From Maridesulfovibrio salexigens DSM 2638 (GTDB lineage Bacteria; Desulfobacterota; Desulfovibrionia; Desulfovibrionales; Desulfovibrionaceae), in assembly GCF_000023445.1 (NCBI RefSeq), contig NC_012881.1, positions 2,051,501-2,115,500 of the forward strand: a stretch of 64,000 bases of DNA. Reading direction: 5' to 3'. The notes under the pieces are model-generated. The model had not been told where the DNA came from, did no database searches, and saw only the letters and a program-made list of their open reading frames with translations. The translations under genes and the position numbers were made by a program. Each line of letters begins with the position of its first letter. Position 1 is the stretch's first letter. Of this stretch, positions 51,876-61,113 are shown one piece after another.

Positions 51876-52982
51876 ATGATAAATCAAGAACGAATTCTTG
51901 AATTGTTTTTTGAGCTTGTGCGTATTGACAGTCCTTCTCTTCAAGAGAAAGAAGTAGCCGCTTATCTGCGTGAAAAAATGGAGAAAAGAGGCTTTAAAGT
52001 AAGCGAAGACAGAGCTGGTGAGTTGAGTGGTGGTAATACCGGTAACCTCATCGTACATGTCCCGGCAACCGGAGAAGGTGAGCCGATCGCTTTTTCAGCT
52101 CACATGGACTGCGTGCAGCCCTGCATTGGTGTTGAGCCTATTATTGACGGTGATGTGGTCCGCAGTGCCGGGGAAACTGTTCTTGGTGGTGACGACAAGG
52201 CCGGAATAGCAATGGCTATCGAAGCACTCAACCATTTGGAAGAAGAATCTATTCCTCATCCTGATATTTATTTTGTTTTTTCCATTTGCGAAGAATCCGG
52301 CATGCACGGCGCAAAGAATCTGGATACAGATTTGCTCCCTGCTAAAGACATAGTCATTCTTGATTCAAGTGGAGATGTAGGCACTATTGTTGTTGCTGCA
52401 CCTGCCAAGGCTGGAATTAATATTACTTTCACCGGTAAATCCGCTCATGCCGGAATTGCACCGGAAGAGGGGATCAGTGCTATTCAACTTGCGTCTGAAG
52501 CTGTTTCAAATATGAACCTGCTGCGCATTGATGAAAGCACCACTGCGAACCTCGGTCGTATTGAGGGTGGTAGCGCAACCAATATTGTAGCCGAGTCTGT
52601 AACCTTGACCGCTGAAGCCCGTTCTTTGCATGATAATTCTCTCAAGAAGCAGCTTGAGCACATGGAAGCATGCTGTGCTGCAGCTGTTGAGAAGGTTGGC
52701 GGAGAATATAAGTTTGACTACGAGATTTCGTATCCTGCTCTTAAGGTTGCTGCCGATAGCAAGGTGCTGGCTCGGGTTGAAGAAGCTTGTAAGAATATCG
52801 GAGCCATTCCCAAAAGAGTTCCTACTGGTGGCGGAAGTGACGCTAACATCCTTTACGGTAAAGGCTTTAATGCTGTTACCTTGGGAATAGGCATGAGCAA
52901 AGTGCACACCACAGAAGAGTTTATCAAGATCGATAGTCTGACCGGATGTGCTGAACTGGTGGCTGAAATCATGAAAAGCTAG
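51876..52982 (+). CDS. M20 family peptidase, PepT-like
   Basis: A 368-residue cytoplasmic zinc peptidase with ATG at 51876 after GGAG. Metal ligands lie in FSAHMDCVQPC, LGGDDKAGIAMAIE and FSICEESGMHGAKN; the lid region has the SAHAGIAPEEG motif, and GGGSDANILYGKG closes the active site. It is of the PepT/PepT2 type, cleaving tripeptides or similar small peptides. It is a lone gene with a strong terminator. Confidence 0.9.
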   Translation: MINQERILELFFELVRIDSPSLQEKEVAAYLREKMEKRGFKVSEDRAGELSGGNTGNLIVHVPATGEGEPIAFSAHMDCVQPCIGVEPIIDGDVVRSAGETVLGGDDKAGIAMAIEALNHLEEESIPHPDIYFVFSICEESGMHGAKNLDTDLLPAKDIVILDSSGDVGTIVVAAPAKAGINITFTGKSAHAGIAPEEGISAIQLASEAVSNMNLLRIDESTTANLGRIEGGSATNIVAESVTLTAEARSLHDNSLKKQLEHMEACCAAAVEKVGGEYKFDYEISYPALKVAADSKVLARVEEACKNIGAIPKRVPTGGGSDANILYGKGFNAVTLGIGMSKVHTTEEFIKIDSLTGCAELVAEIMKS

Positions 52983-52992
52983 TTAAATTGTT

Positions 52993-53031
52993 CTTCTCTG
53001 AAGTTAAAGTAGTACTTTAACTTCAGAGAAG
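52993..53031 (+). terminator. Strong hairpin after the PepT-like gene
   Basis: CTTCTCTGAAGTTAAAGT and ACTTTAACTTCAGAGAAG are perfect inverted arms of 18 bp around a 3-base loop, followed by TTGTTTAC. The T run is broken, but the stem is very stable. Confidence 0.7.
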
Positions 53032-53057
53032 TTGTTTACTTGATTTTGGAGGATAAA

Positions 53058-53555
53058 ATGGCTTTACCCGAAAAAGATGCCATAATATTTCACCCCATCG
53101 GCCTTATTCGTTCTCCTTTTGAATCACTTGAAGGTATGCCCATCCAGCCTTCAGGAGCAAAAGATGTTGAGGGAACAATTGAACTGCACGGAGCCTTGGA
53201 AGAAGGCTTGCAGGATCTCGAAGGATTCTCTCACATAATTTTGCTATATCATTTTCATAAAAATGATGGATATAAGCTGAAGCTGACACCTTTCATGGAT
53301 ACTGAAGAGAGGGGACTGTTTTCCACCCGTGCCCCGCGCAGACCGAATATGATTGGAATGTCCACCGTGGAATTGATTCGTATTGAGGGCAATATCCTTC
53401 ACATTAAAGGGGTTGATGTTCTTGATGGAACTCCGCTGATTGATATCAAGCCTTATGTGAAAAAATTTGATGCTGTTCCTGCCGACCGCTTCGGCTGGCT
53501 GGAAAGCAATGCGGATAAATCCGAGACCTTAAAGTCTGACGAACGGTTCGTATAA
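53058..53555 (+). CDS. trmO: tRNA (N6-threonylcarbamoyladenosine37-N6)-methyltransferase TrmO
   Basis: A 165-residue TsaA/YaeB-family protein from the ATG at 53058 with GGAGG before it. It methylates t6A37 in tRNA-Thr using SAM. Motifs: FHPIGLIRSPFES, FSHIILLYHFHKN, FSTRAPRRPNMIGMS and DVLDGTPLIDIKPY. Size matches the single-domain bacterial form. Confidence 0.93.
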   Translation: MALPEKDAIIFHPIGLIRSPFESLEGMPIQPSGAKDVEGTIELHGALEEGLQDLEGFSHIILLYHFHKNDGYKLKLTPFMDTEERGLFSTRAPRRPNMIGMSTVELIRIEGNILHIKGVDVLDGTPLIDIKPYVKKFDAVPADRFGWLESNADKSETLKSDERFV

Positions 53556-53577
53556 AGACTCTTTGTCGTGAAAAGTA

Positions 53578-53608
53578 AAAGCCCCCGCCTTTCGGCGGGG
53601 GCTTTTTT
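53578..53608 (+). terminator. Terminator of trmO
   Basis: AAAGCCCCCGCC pairs with GGCGGGGGCTTT around TTTC or similar, followed by TTTG. It lies before the converging cytochrome gene. Confidence 0.85.
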
Positions 53609-53640
53609 GTGAGGAATAGACTGTATTTCTGATTAGGTTG

Positions 53641-54054
53641 TTACTTGATTCCTTCAGGGTGACATGCGGAGTTGATACATCCGGTCATTTCCTTGTCATT
53701 GCCAAATTCCTTGACGTGACATCCCAGACAGGAGGGGCGCTTTGCATTGTTGCGCTTGTAGTGCATGGCTTTAAAGTAGGACTTGTAGCCCTTGGTCGGC
53801 ATTGCCGAGTAATTGTCATGACATGTGGCACAACTGGTCGGCTCGCCGGACTTTTTAATATTATGATGGCAGTCAATGCACTCGTAGTTTTCATGGCTGG
53901 AGTGGTTGAATACTACACCGATACCTTTATCAGGTTTGATGAAGTTGATAACAAGGTCATCGTCCGGTGCGGTCCATTCTTCTTTTGCCCCCGCGCCGAT
54001 GGCTACGAAGACAATTCCCATGCAGCACAGGCATGCGATCAATAATTTTTTCAT
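53641..54054 (-). CDS. Tetraheme cytochrome c3 (formate dehydrogenase-linked)
   Basis: A 137-residue periplasmic cytochrome with signal peptide KLLIACLCCMGIVFVAIGAGA. Heme motifs: CIDCH, CATCH, CLGCH and, at the end, CINSACH, a CX4CH type. Distal histidines are available in FNHSSH and HHNIKK. Four hemes in this size fit class III cytochrome c3. It follows the iron-sulfur subunit gene by 17 bases and likely accepts electrons from formate dehydrogenase. Confidence 0.93.
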   Translation of the reverse strand: MKKLLIACLCCMGIVFVAIGAGAKEEWTAPDDDLVINFIKPDKGIGVVFNHSSHENYECIDCHHNIKKSGEPTSCATCHDNYSAMPTKGYKSYFKAMHYKRNNAKRPSCLGCHVKEFGNDKEMTGCINSACHPEGIK

Positions 54055-54071
54055 CTTATTTCTCCTGCCTG

Positions 54072-54815
54072 CTAGGCTTTATTTTTAAGAGCGGTGAGGA
54101 ATCCGCGTCTTGATGTTTTAGAAGGACTTACCCCGGCCATCAGAGTCTTGCGTTGATCAGCAGAAGCTACAACATTTTCATAGTAGCTTTCCGGCTTGGT
54201 CTCACAGAGATAAATTACGCGAACATCATCAGGATCGGCGAGATAAGCGTTGGGATTGGTCTTTTTGACCTCCGCAAGCCTTTCTTTTGCCATCTTAAGC
54301 ATATCCGCACGGTCGCCAAAGTTCATGGTTCCGGTGGGACAGCTTTGTACGCAGGCAGGCAGCATACCCATTTCCACACGGTCAAGACACATGTCACACT
54401 TGGACCAGAGTCCGGTTTTCTTGTCCTGACGGGGAACATTGTATGGGCAGAGTTCCCAGCTTTCCAGTTTACCTTTGCGGATAACAGCCTTGTCGGTCAT
54501 TACCACTGCGCCGGTTTTTTCGTCTTGTACCACAGAGCCCGGGGTGTACATGTTTGCAATGTACTTACATGGAGGCTCAATGCAGTGACGGCACTGTTCC
54601 GGGAAGAACAGCCAGCGGAATTTACCGTCTTCGTCACGGGCTTCACTGAAGCGTACCAGACGGATGGTTTTTGAAGAAAGATCCTGCGGGTTCTGATGAG
54701 AACCAACGTTGCGGGTGTGTTCCGCAGGGAGATCCTTCCACTGCTTGCAGGCAACCTGACAACCACGGCAGGCGGTACAAAGGGTGAGGTCTACAAAGAA
54801 GCTTTTACCGGACAT
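54072..54815 (-). CDS. fdhB: Formate dehydrogenase iron-sulfur subunit
   Basis: A 247-residue subunit with no signal peptide, exported with the catalytic subunit. It has several Fe-S motifs: LCTACRGCQVACK, QCRHCIEPPCKY, CDMCLDRVE and CVQSCPTGTM, for four [4Fe-4S] clusters. Its ATG shares one base with the fdhA stop (TAATG). It passes electrons to the cytochrome c3 encoded next. Confidence 0.94.
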   Translation of the reverse strand: MSGKSFFVDLTLCTACRGCQVACKQWKDLPAEHTRNVGSHQNPQDLSSKTIRLVRFSEARDEDGKFRWLFFPEQCRHCIEPPCKYIANMYTPGSVVQDEKTGAVVMTDKAVIRKGKLESWELCPYNVPRQDKKTGLWSKCDMCLDRVEMGMLPACVQSCPTGTMNFGDRADMLKMAKERLAEVKKTNPNAYLADPDDVRVIYLCETKPESYYENVVASADQRKTLMAGVSPSKTSRRGFLTALKNKA

Positions 54816-57800
54816 TAGTTATCACCCTCCTTCCACTTACGGATGTTGACCATGAAGGCCTTATATTCGGGGATACCGGTGTTCGGGTCACCCACGTTGG
54901 GGGTTACGATGTTTGCAGAATCACCGCCGTTAATGGGGGTTACCCAGCCGTAATGCCAGGGCATACCAACCATGTGAACGTCAGTACCGTTGATGTTGTA
55001 GGGCTGGATACGCTCGGTAACCATGGCAATGGCCCAGAGTGATCCACGTACACTTTCAACAGTGACCTTTTCTCCGTTTTCAATGCCGCGCAGCTTGGCA
55101 AGTTCGGGGCTGATTTCCACGAACATTTGCGGTTCAGCTTCTACCAGCCAGTCCTGCCAACGGGTCATGGAACCGGTCTGCCAGTGTTCGGTGATACGAT
55201 AGGTAGTACCAACGAAGGGGAAGCGCGGATCGCATACAGCCTTTTCCTCACCCTTGATCTGAACAGCCGTGGGGTTGTGCAGGGTTTTGGAGAAAGGATG
55301 TGTTTTAACCGGACATTCCAGCGGCTCATAATATTCAGGCAGGGGACCGTCTGCGCGGCCGGGGCCGAAGAGTTGTCCGAAGCCGTTCTTACGCATGATG
55401 AACGGATGTTTTGTTCCGGGTTTCCAGCCGCCATCAGGTACGTCACCGATCCATTTGGAACCGTTCCACTTGATAACTGCTTTCTTGGGTGCCCAAGGTT
55501 GTCCCTTTTCATCAACAGAAGCTCTGTTGTAGAGAATGCGGCGGTTTACAGGCCAGCACCATGTCCAGTTGGGGAAGAGTCCGATATTGGCCTGTTCCTT
55601 GGTCTGAGTTGAATCATGGCGCATGGATTTGTTTTCCGTATCAGATACGGAGTTACAGTACAGCCAGTTACCGGAGGTAGTGGAACCGTCTGCCTGCAAA
55701 TAAGCGAAGCTGGGGACCTGCTGTCCTTTTTTGAACTTCTTGCCCTTTATTTCAACATCGCGAGTGAACCAGCCGTTACAGAGTTTGGCGGTCTTACGTG
55801 CACTGAACTCCATATGGCCGTGATCATTCTCTTCACACATGTTTTCGAAGCTGAGGTGGGTGATAGGTTCAGGGTATGCACCACCTTCTTTTTCGTACAG
55901 AGCTTTGAGTTCTTCCCAGATTTCGTGGAAGTAGTGACCGTCAGTCATGACGTCATCGAAAGGTTCGGGACCTTTGTAACGCCACTGCATCCAACGACCG
56001 GAGTTGGAGACAGAACCTTCTTTCTCAATTGCGGAAGCACAAGGAATGAAGAAGGTTTCAGTCTTGATTTTCTTGGGATCCATGTCGGGACCTTTCCAGA
56101 AGTCGCTTGTTTCGCACTGGAAGAGGTTGACGTTGACCATCCAGTCCAATTTGCCGAGAGCCTTACGGGTCTTGACGGAGTCGGAGCTGGAGCAGGCCGG
56201 GTTCATACCCCAGATCAGACCGCCGCTGAATTTTCCTTCATACATGCGATCGATGAGCGGAATCCATGAATAAACGCTGGCCTTATGGTTATCAAGGCGC
56301 GGCAGGTACTGGTAACCCTGCTCCGGGGTATCCTCGGAGTACATGGCCTTGATCAGGCTGGCCGAGTACTTGGGATAATGCTGCCACCAGTTGGCGGATT
56401 CGGGGTCGTTGCTCTTGGGGGTGTAAGTATTGTTGTACTGCTCAAGGGTGTCCTGACCAGCCAGCGGAGTTTTCAGGTAGCCGGGGAGAATGTGGTAGAG
56501 CAGGGCGTAGTCAGTGGAGCCCTGTACGTTACATTCGCCGCGCAGTGCGTTAACACCACCGCCAGCAATACCGATGTTACCGAGCATAAGCTGGATCATA
56601 GCCATTGCACGGATGTTCTGTACACCTACAGTGTGCTGGGTCCAACCCATGGCGTACATGATGGTACCGGCTTTGTCTTTTTTGCCGGTGGCAGTATAAG
56701 TGCTGTAGAGCAGCTTAAGGTCTTTCTTGGATACACCGGAGATGGAGGATACTTTTTCCGGAGTATAACGGGCATAGTGTTTTTTCAGGATCTGGAAAAC
56801 ACAATTGGGATCCTGCAGGGATTTGTCCTGCTTGGGAATGCCCTTGTCGTCCAACTCAAAAGCCCATTTGGATTTGTCGTAGGAATTGGTCTTGGAATCA
56901 AAGCCGGAGAACAGGCCGTCCTTGAAATCAAAGTCCTTGCCCACGATGAAAGAAGCGTTGGTGTAATCAACCATATACTTATGGAAGTAACGCTTATTCT
57001 TAATGATGTAATTGATCATCCCGCCGAGTACTGCGATATCAGTACCGGAACGCAAGGGGATATATGCATCCGAGCGAGCGGAAGTACGAGTAAAGCGCGG
57101 GTCCACATGGATGATCTTGGCACCGCGTTTTTGTGCTTTTACAGCCCATTTAAAGGAAATGGGATGGTTTTCGGCAGCGTTACTGCCCATTATCAAAATG
57201 CAATCACTGTTCTGAAGGTCATTCCAGTGGTTGGTCATCGCGCCGCGTCCGAACGACTCTACCAGAGCCGCAACAGTTGCGCTGTGTCAGATACGCGCCT
57301 GGTGCTCAACATAGACCAGGCCGAGTGAACGCATGAAGCTGTGCATGGCATAACATTCTTCGTTATCCAGCGCAGCGGAACCGAGAGAGGCGATACCCAT
57401 GGTACGGTTAACCACCTGTCCCTTTGCATTTTTCTTTTCAAAACTTTCGTCGCGAGATTTCTTGATCAACCGTGCGATGCGTTTTTTACAGAAATCCCAG
57501 TCCTTTTCTTCCCATTCTCCGCTGAAAGGAGCGCGGTACAGGAATTTACCGGGGCGCTTCGGGTTTTCGGTCATCTGAATAGATGCCGCGCCCTTAGCAC
57601 AGAGAGCGCCTTCGTTAATGGGGTGGTCGGGGTTACCTTCCACGTTTACCGCGCGTTTGGTCTCAAGGTCGGTATTAACCAGAAGTCCGCAACCCACGGA
57701 ACAGAACGCACAGACGGAAGTCGTCTGCTGGGTCCATTTGGGACTGAGCTGTTTTGCCCGTTCCTCGGCTGTATTGGCGAAAGCTTTGCCAAGCCCGCCG

Positions 57801-57874
57801 AACGCCGGAACAGCGGCAATCCCCGCAGCTGCAGCAGTCGTCAGCTTTACAAAATCTCTACGATTAATGTTCAT
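54815..57874 (-). CDS. fdhA: Formate dehydrogenase catalytic subunit, selenocysteine-containing
   Basis: A single 1019-residue gene read through an in-frame TGA (57289-57287), which codes for selenocysteine at residue 196 (ARI-U-HSATVAAL). I start it at the ATG at 57874, since AGGAG lies five bases upstream and the Tat signal NRRDFVKLTTAA follows. [4Fe-4S] ligands: VCAFCSVGCG and GALCAKG. The molybdopterin/tungsten-binding domains follow, with FGRGAMTNHW right after Sec and NFGC-like GLIWGMNPACSS later. It oxidises formate to CO2 in the periplasm. Confidence 0.96.
57255..57289 (-). promoter_or_regulatory. Selenocysteine TGA and SECIS-like hairpin in fdhA
   Basis: The TGA (57289-57287) is followed after 17 bases by a hairpin GGCUCU-GGU-AGAGUC (57269-57255): six pairs (one G-U) with a GGU apical loop. 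Distance and GGU loop match bacterial SECIS elements read by SelB. Protein similarity continues on both sides, so it is not a mutation. Confidence 0.85.
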
Positions 57875-58238
57875 CATCGCTCCTGAAATTTGAGGGTGTT
57901 CCAATCATCTGTGTAAGAACCTATCCGTCAACGGGAAAGATGAAAAAAAAAATTAGCTTGTAATGTGAATGACACAACTTAATATGTGTGCTTTTTGATA
58001 CAATAAGTTGTTCTCTAGGTATTGGTCTGAATTATAAGGAATAATTAAAATATTAATGAGTTGATTAGAGCCAGGGGGAATTTAATTCAGCACTATTTGC
58101 GTAATAAACACAGTCTCAGTGCTGTTTATCGTAACACATTGAAATAAAGATGTTTTGTAGAGATGAATGGTGGGGATAATTAGCTTTCAGAAGAGTATTG
58201 TTACTAAGCAGACATAATTGCGCGAAATTAAGAAGAAA
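57875..58238. other. Upstream region of the formate dehydrogenase operon
   Basis: About 360 AT-rich bases without a gene. It holds possible regulator sites: a CRP/FNR-like TGTG-AATGA-CACA (57964-57976), a 7-bp inverted repeat ACAACTT/AAGTTGT (57974-57980 and 58005-58011) and another, CAGCACT/AGTGCTG (58088-58094 and 58118-58124). A minus-strand TTGACG lies near 57930. None is proven. Confidence 0.45.
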
Positions 58239-58272
58239 AGCTGGTCATTTTAAATATTTAAAATGACCAGCT
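58239..58272 (-). terminator. Terminator after the methyltransferase gene
   Basis: AGCTGGTCATTTTAAAT pairs with ATTTAAAATGACCAGCT; on the minus strand TTTTCTTCTT follows. It lies 14 bases past the stop at 58286. Confidence 0.85.
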
Positions 58273-58285
58273 TTAATATATTCAA

Positions 58286-59122
58286 CTACTTACGAATGAT
58301 GACAGCAAATTCATTGCTCTCATTTTGGTACTTAGAACCAGCTACATTACCCCGCAATTCAACTCCGCTGAATCCAGCGGTAGCAATTTCAGCCTCTAAA
58401 TCAGCCGGCGAGAAGTATTGCAACCAATTATAGATTATGCGGGTGAGTGATGGTTGAATAATAATGTATTTATCCAGCATCACTTTTTCCTGTTCATATT
58501 TAAATGTATTCAGGAATCCGTAATAATGCTCTTTAGCCCAGAACCCATCCATCAAGTTGGGTTCAAAGACGCGTTTCTCAGAAACCATGCTGAAGGCATT
58601 CAGTGAATAAACATCCAGCAATATTGAACCGTCCGGTTTAAGCAGGGCATAGAATTTACGCAGCATGGTTTGCCGCTGTTCAGGATTGAGGGCGCAGAAG
58701 TCGCACATGATCATTGTGATGAGATCAAAACGATCATTCGTACTGTAATCCAGATAATTTGTATTTACATAGTTGATTTCGAGCTTGCTGTTTTGGGCGA
58801 CTTCATTGGCATAAGCAAGAGAATTACTGGAGAAATCAATTCCGGTTACATCTGCTCCGGCTTTAGCAAAAGCCGTTGTGTACAGACCGGGACCGCACCC
58901 GAAATCAGCAACTTTTTTGCTTTCTGCCAATCCAAAATGATCAATTATCCATTCTGATGATTCAGCAATAAATGCAGCGTTCCGGGAAGCCGCGTCAATA
59001 TCGGGATGTAAATGGTAATTCAGCATCTGTTTCGCAATGTGTTCATCGGTCCAGAGATCAGATGCAGTATAGAATTCAAAAGGCAGGGGACGTGAGTTTA
59101 TATACATAAGTTCTTTAAACAT
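58286..59122 (-). CDS. Class I SAM-dependent methyltransferase
   Basis: A 278-residue cytoplasmic protein with the Rossmann SAM motifs: VADFGCGPGLYTTAF (motif I), VTGIDFSSNS (acidic end of strand 2), MIMCDFCAL and LKPDGSILLDVY. The C-terminal part (about 180-278) is a lid that sets the substrate. It resembles small-molecule methyltransferases (UbiE/Tam-like). It is a lone gene without informative neighbours, so the substrate is unknown. Confidence 0.85.
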   Translation of the reverse strand: MFKELMYINSRPLPFEFYTASDLWTDEHIAKQMLNYHLHPDIDAASRNAAFIAESSEWIIDHFGLAESKKVADFGCGPGLYTTAFAKAGADVTGIDFSSNSLAYANEVAQNSKLEINYVNTNYLDYSTNDRFDLITMIMCDFCALNPEQRQTMLRKFYALLKPDGSILLDVYSLNAFSMVSEKRVFEPNLMDGFWAKEHYYGFLNTFKYEQEKVMLDKYIIIQPSLTRIIYNWLQYFSPADLEAEIATAGFSGVELRGNVAGSKYQNESNEFAVIIRK

Positions 59123-59283
59123 AACAAAACCTTAATATCCTTCAGTAGAATATTATTTGAAAATGTTGCTCAGCTGCTCGAAGTACGGCAGGGCAACGCA
59201 AGAGCCAAAAGGTCTTTATATGATTAAAGTCTGTGCATAATGAGGAGCATTTATCCTGAGAAATTGAGAATGTCCACTCTTAA

Positions 59284-59904
59284 TTAGTCTCCAAATAAAT
59301 TTCTTATGGGCCGAAATCTCTTTTTAATTTTTTTCTGCTGCTGAGGTTCTTGGAGGAAATTTATGATTTTGGTCGTTCCGGCTATTTCCTGAAGCGATTT
59401 AGTAACAGATTCTTGCTCTTGCGGGGCTAGGACTCCCAATATGATGACATTGTTTTGTACCACTTTGACAGCAACTTTAGATGATGGATATTTGGGATCA
59501 ATGAATCCTTTCAATTTAATTTCCAGCTCTGATGAAGTGTTATTCTCTGTAATTTTCTTTTGCGGCAGAAAATAGCTAAGCCCGTAAAGCCCGGATATTT
59601 CCTTAGTGCTATTTATCAAAGTGTCCCGTTCAGCATCATTCTCGACTTCTCCTACAAGAAAAGCGTGGGCTGAATATACATAGCTTGAAATATTGGCCAG
59701 ACTTGCAGGGCAATTGAGAAGTATTGTTTTATGTAATTGCATTTGAAGACGGCTGTCTTGGGCTTGTGTGATATATGGCCGTTCATCTTTCACCGCTTTG
59801 AATATCCTGCCGTATGGGACAAAACCGGCTTCTGCGCTAAGCCCAATTAAGCAAGGCGTTACCAGCATTACGGAGACCAAAAGATATTTAATGACGTTGT
59901 GCAT
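59284..59904 (-). CDS. Secreted BON-like domain protein
   Basis: A 206-residue protein with signal peptide YLLVSVMLVTPCLIGLSAEA. The mature part shows two alpha/beta units of BON type: SSYVYSAHAFLVGEVENDAERD (residues about 80-110) and AVKVVQNNVIILGVLAPQEQES (about 145-170), each a strand-strand-helix unit. The C-terminus is very basic (KKIKKRFRPIRN), perhaps for membrane or RNA binding. BON domains bind phospholipids in outer-membrane maintenance proteins. Only the fold family is claimed, with moderate confidence. Confidence 0.6.
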   Translation of the reverse strand: MHNVIKYLLVSVMLVTPCLIGLSAEAGFVPYGRIFKAVKDERPYITQAQDSRLQMQLHKTILLNCPASLANISSYVYSAHAFLVGEVENDAERDTLINSTKEISGLYGLSYFLPQKKITENNTSSELEIKLKGFIDPKYPSSKVAVKVVQNNVIILGVLAPQEQESVTKSLQEIAGTTKIINFLQEPQQQKKIKKRFRPIRNLFGD

Positions 59905-59936
59905 AGCAAGGTTGTAATGTGCCTTTAGCCAAAAAG

Positions 59937-59969
59937 AAACCCCGCCACTCTGATAAAGTGGCGGGGTTT
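59937..59969 (-). terminator. Terminator of gcvT
   Basis: AAACCCCGCCACT pairs with AGTGGCGGGGTTT around a seven-base loop; followed on the minus strand by CTTTTTGG. It lies 23 bases past the gcvT stop. Confidence 0.85.
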
Positions 59970-59991
59970 GATTGATTATGGAAAGCAGAAT

Positions 59992-61053
59992 CTAATCAAG
60001 CTTTTTACGTGCGGTGCCTTCTTTATAGAAGGGAAGTTCAGCCTTTTTAGCTTCAAGCTCTTTGCGCGCAGTCTTGATGATGAAATTATCAGCTTCAGCA
60101 GCGTCTGCAGCAACATAAGCCAAAGCGATGGAGTAGCCGAGAGTAGGGGAGAATGAGCCGCTGGTCACTTTACCTACTTCTTTACCATCCAGCATGACAA
60201 TATCATCGTGACGAGCAGAACGGCGACCTTCGATTGTCAGAGGAATAAGGAGTTCCGTTACATCGGTGTAGGCATCTGCGGGAAGCAGGAATCCGTAGCC
60301 GCCTTCGCGGGGATTGTGCTCGGTATCAAGATCCTGACCGTAGAGGGGGTAGCCGCACTCAAGGCGAAGGGTATCACGTGCACCCAGTCCGATGGGTTCA
60401 ACCCTTTCATCGGCAACCAGTTTTTCCCACAGGGAAAGAGCCTTATCTGCAGGCAGGTAGAATTCGTAGCCCAGTTCGCCGGTATAACCGGTACGGCTGA
60501 TGATCAGCTTGTAGCCGTCAAATTCAGTTTCTTCGAAGTTGAAGTACTTAAGGTGCTTGAAATCACGTCCGAAAACAGATTCAAGAACGTCCAGAGCAAG
60601 GGGGCCCTGCAGATCAATCTTGGCAGTTTCATAGGAAATATTTTCAAAGTTCAGGCCTTCAGGAAGTCTGGAATCAATCCAGTTAAAATCGCCTTCCTCA
60701 CATGCGCCATTGACCACCAGCATGTAGGAATCTTCAGCAAGGCAATAGATGATCAGGTCATCAAGAACGCCGCCTTTATCGTTAGGCAGGAAACCGTAAC
60801 GGCATTTGCCCGGTGCAAGAGTATCCAGATTCTGGGAAACCAACTTGTTCAGCCCGTCTTTTGCTCCTTTGCCGCTGAGCTTGAATTCACCCATGTGACT
60901 GATATCAAACACGCCGACCTTTTCACGGGTCTGCTTATGTTCAGCAATAATACCGGCATACTGGACAGGCATTTCGAATCCGGCAAAAGGTACAAGTTTT
61001 GCTCCGTTTTCACGGTGCCACTCAGTTAAGGGGGTTGTGCGCAGTGCTGTCAA
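59992..61053 (-). CDS. gcvT: Glycine cleavage system T protein (aminomethyltransferase)
   Basis: A 353-residue folate-dependent enzyme that moves the aminomethyl carbon of glycine to tetrahydrofolate. It starts with TTG at 61053, after CGGAG. Motifs: LVPFAGFEMPVQYAG, GVFDISHMGEF, ISRTGYTGELGYEF and RDTLRLECGYPLYGQDL, of the GcvT fold. Other gcv genes are not in the window. Some related proteins (YgfZ, dimethylglycine dehydrogenase) share the fold, but length and motifs favour GcvT. Confidence 0.93.
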   Translation of the reverse strand: MTALRTTPLTEWHRENGAKLVPFAGFEMPVQYAGIIAEHKQTREKVGVFDISHMGEFKLSGKGAKDGLNKLVSQNLDTLAPGKCRYGFLPNDKGGVLDDLIIYCLAEDSYMLVVNGACEEGDFNWIDSRLPEGLNFENISYETAKIDLQGPLALDVLESVFGRDFKHLKYFNFEETEFDGYKLIISRTGYTGELGYEFYLPADKALSLWEKLVADERVEPIGLGARDTLRLECGYPLYGQDLDTEHNPREGGYGFLLPADAYTDVTELLIPLTIEGRRSARHDDIVMLDGKEVGKVTSGSFSPTLGYSIALAYVAADAAEADNFIIKTARKELEAKKAELPFYKEGTARKKLD

Positions 61054-61072
61054 TTTTTTACTCCGTATAAAT

Positions 61073-61104
61073 TGAAAGCACCCGAATAAATCAAGGTGCT
61101 TTCA
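61073..61104 (-). terminator. Possible terminator after the unknown 585-residue gene
   Basis: TGAAAGCACC pairs with GGTGCTTTCA around a 12-base loop, with ATTTATAC after it on the minus strand. The T run is weak. Confidence 0.5.
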
Positions 61105-61113
61105 AAGTTAAAT

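Noticed and set aside
57239-57290. Apparent stop splitting formate dehydrogenase into two genes (pseudogene or frameshift)
   Set aside because: The frame continues without shift, protein similarity runs across, the TGA is at the known Sec position and a SECIS-like hairpin follows.
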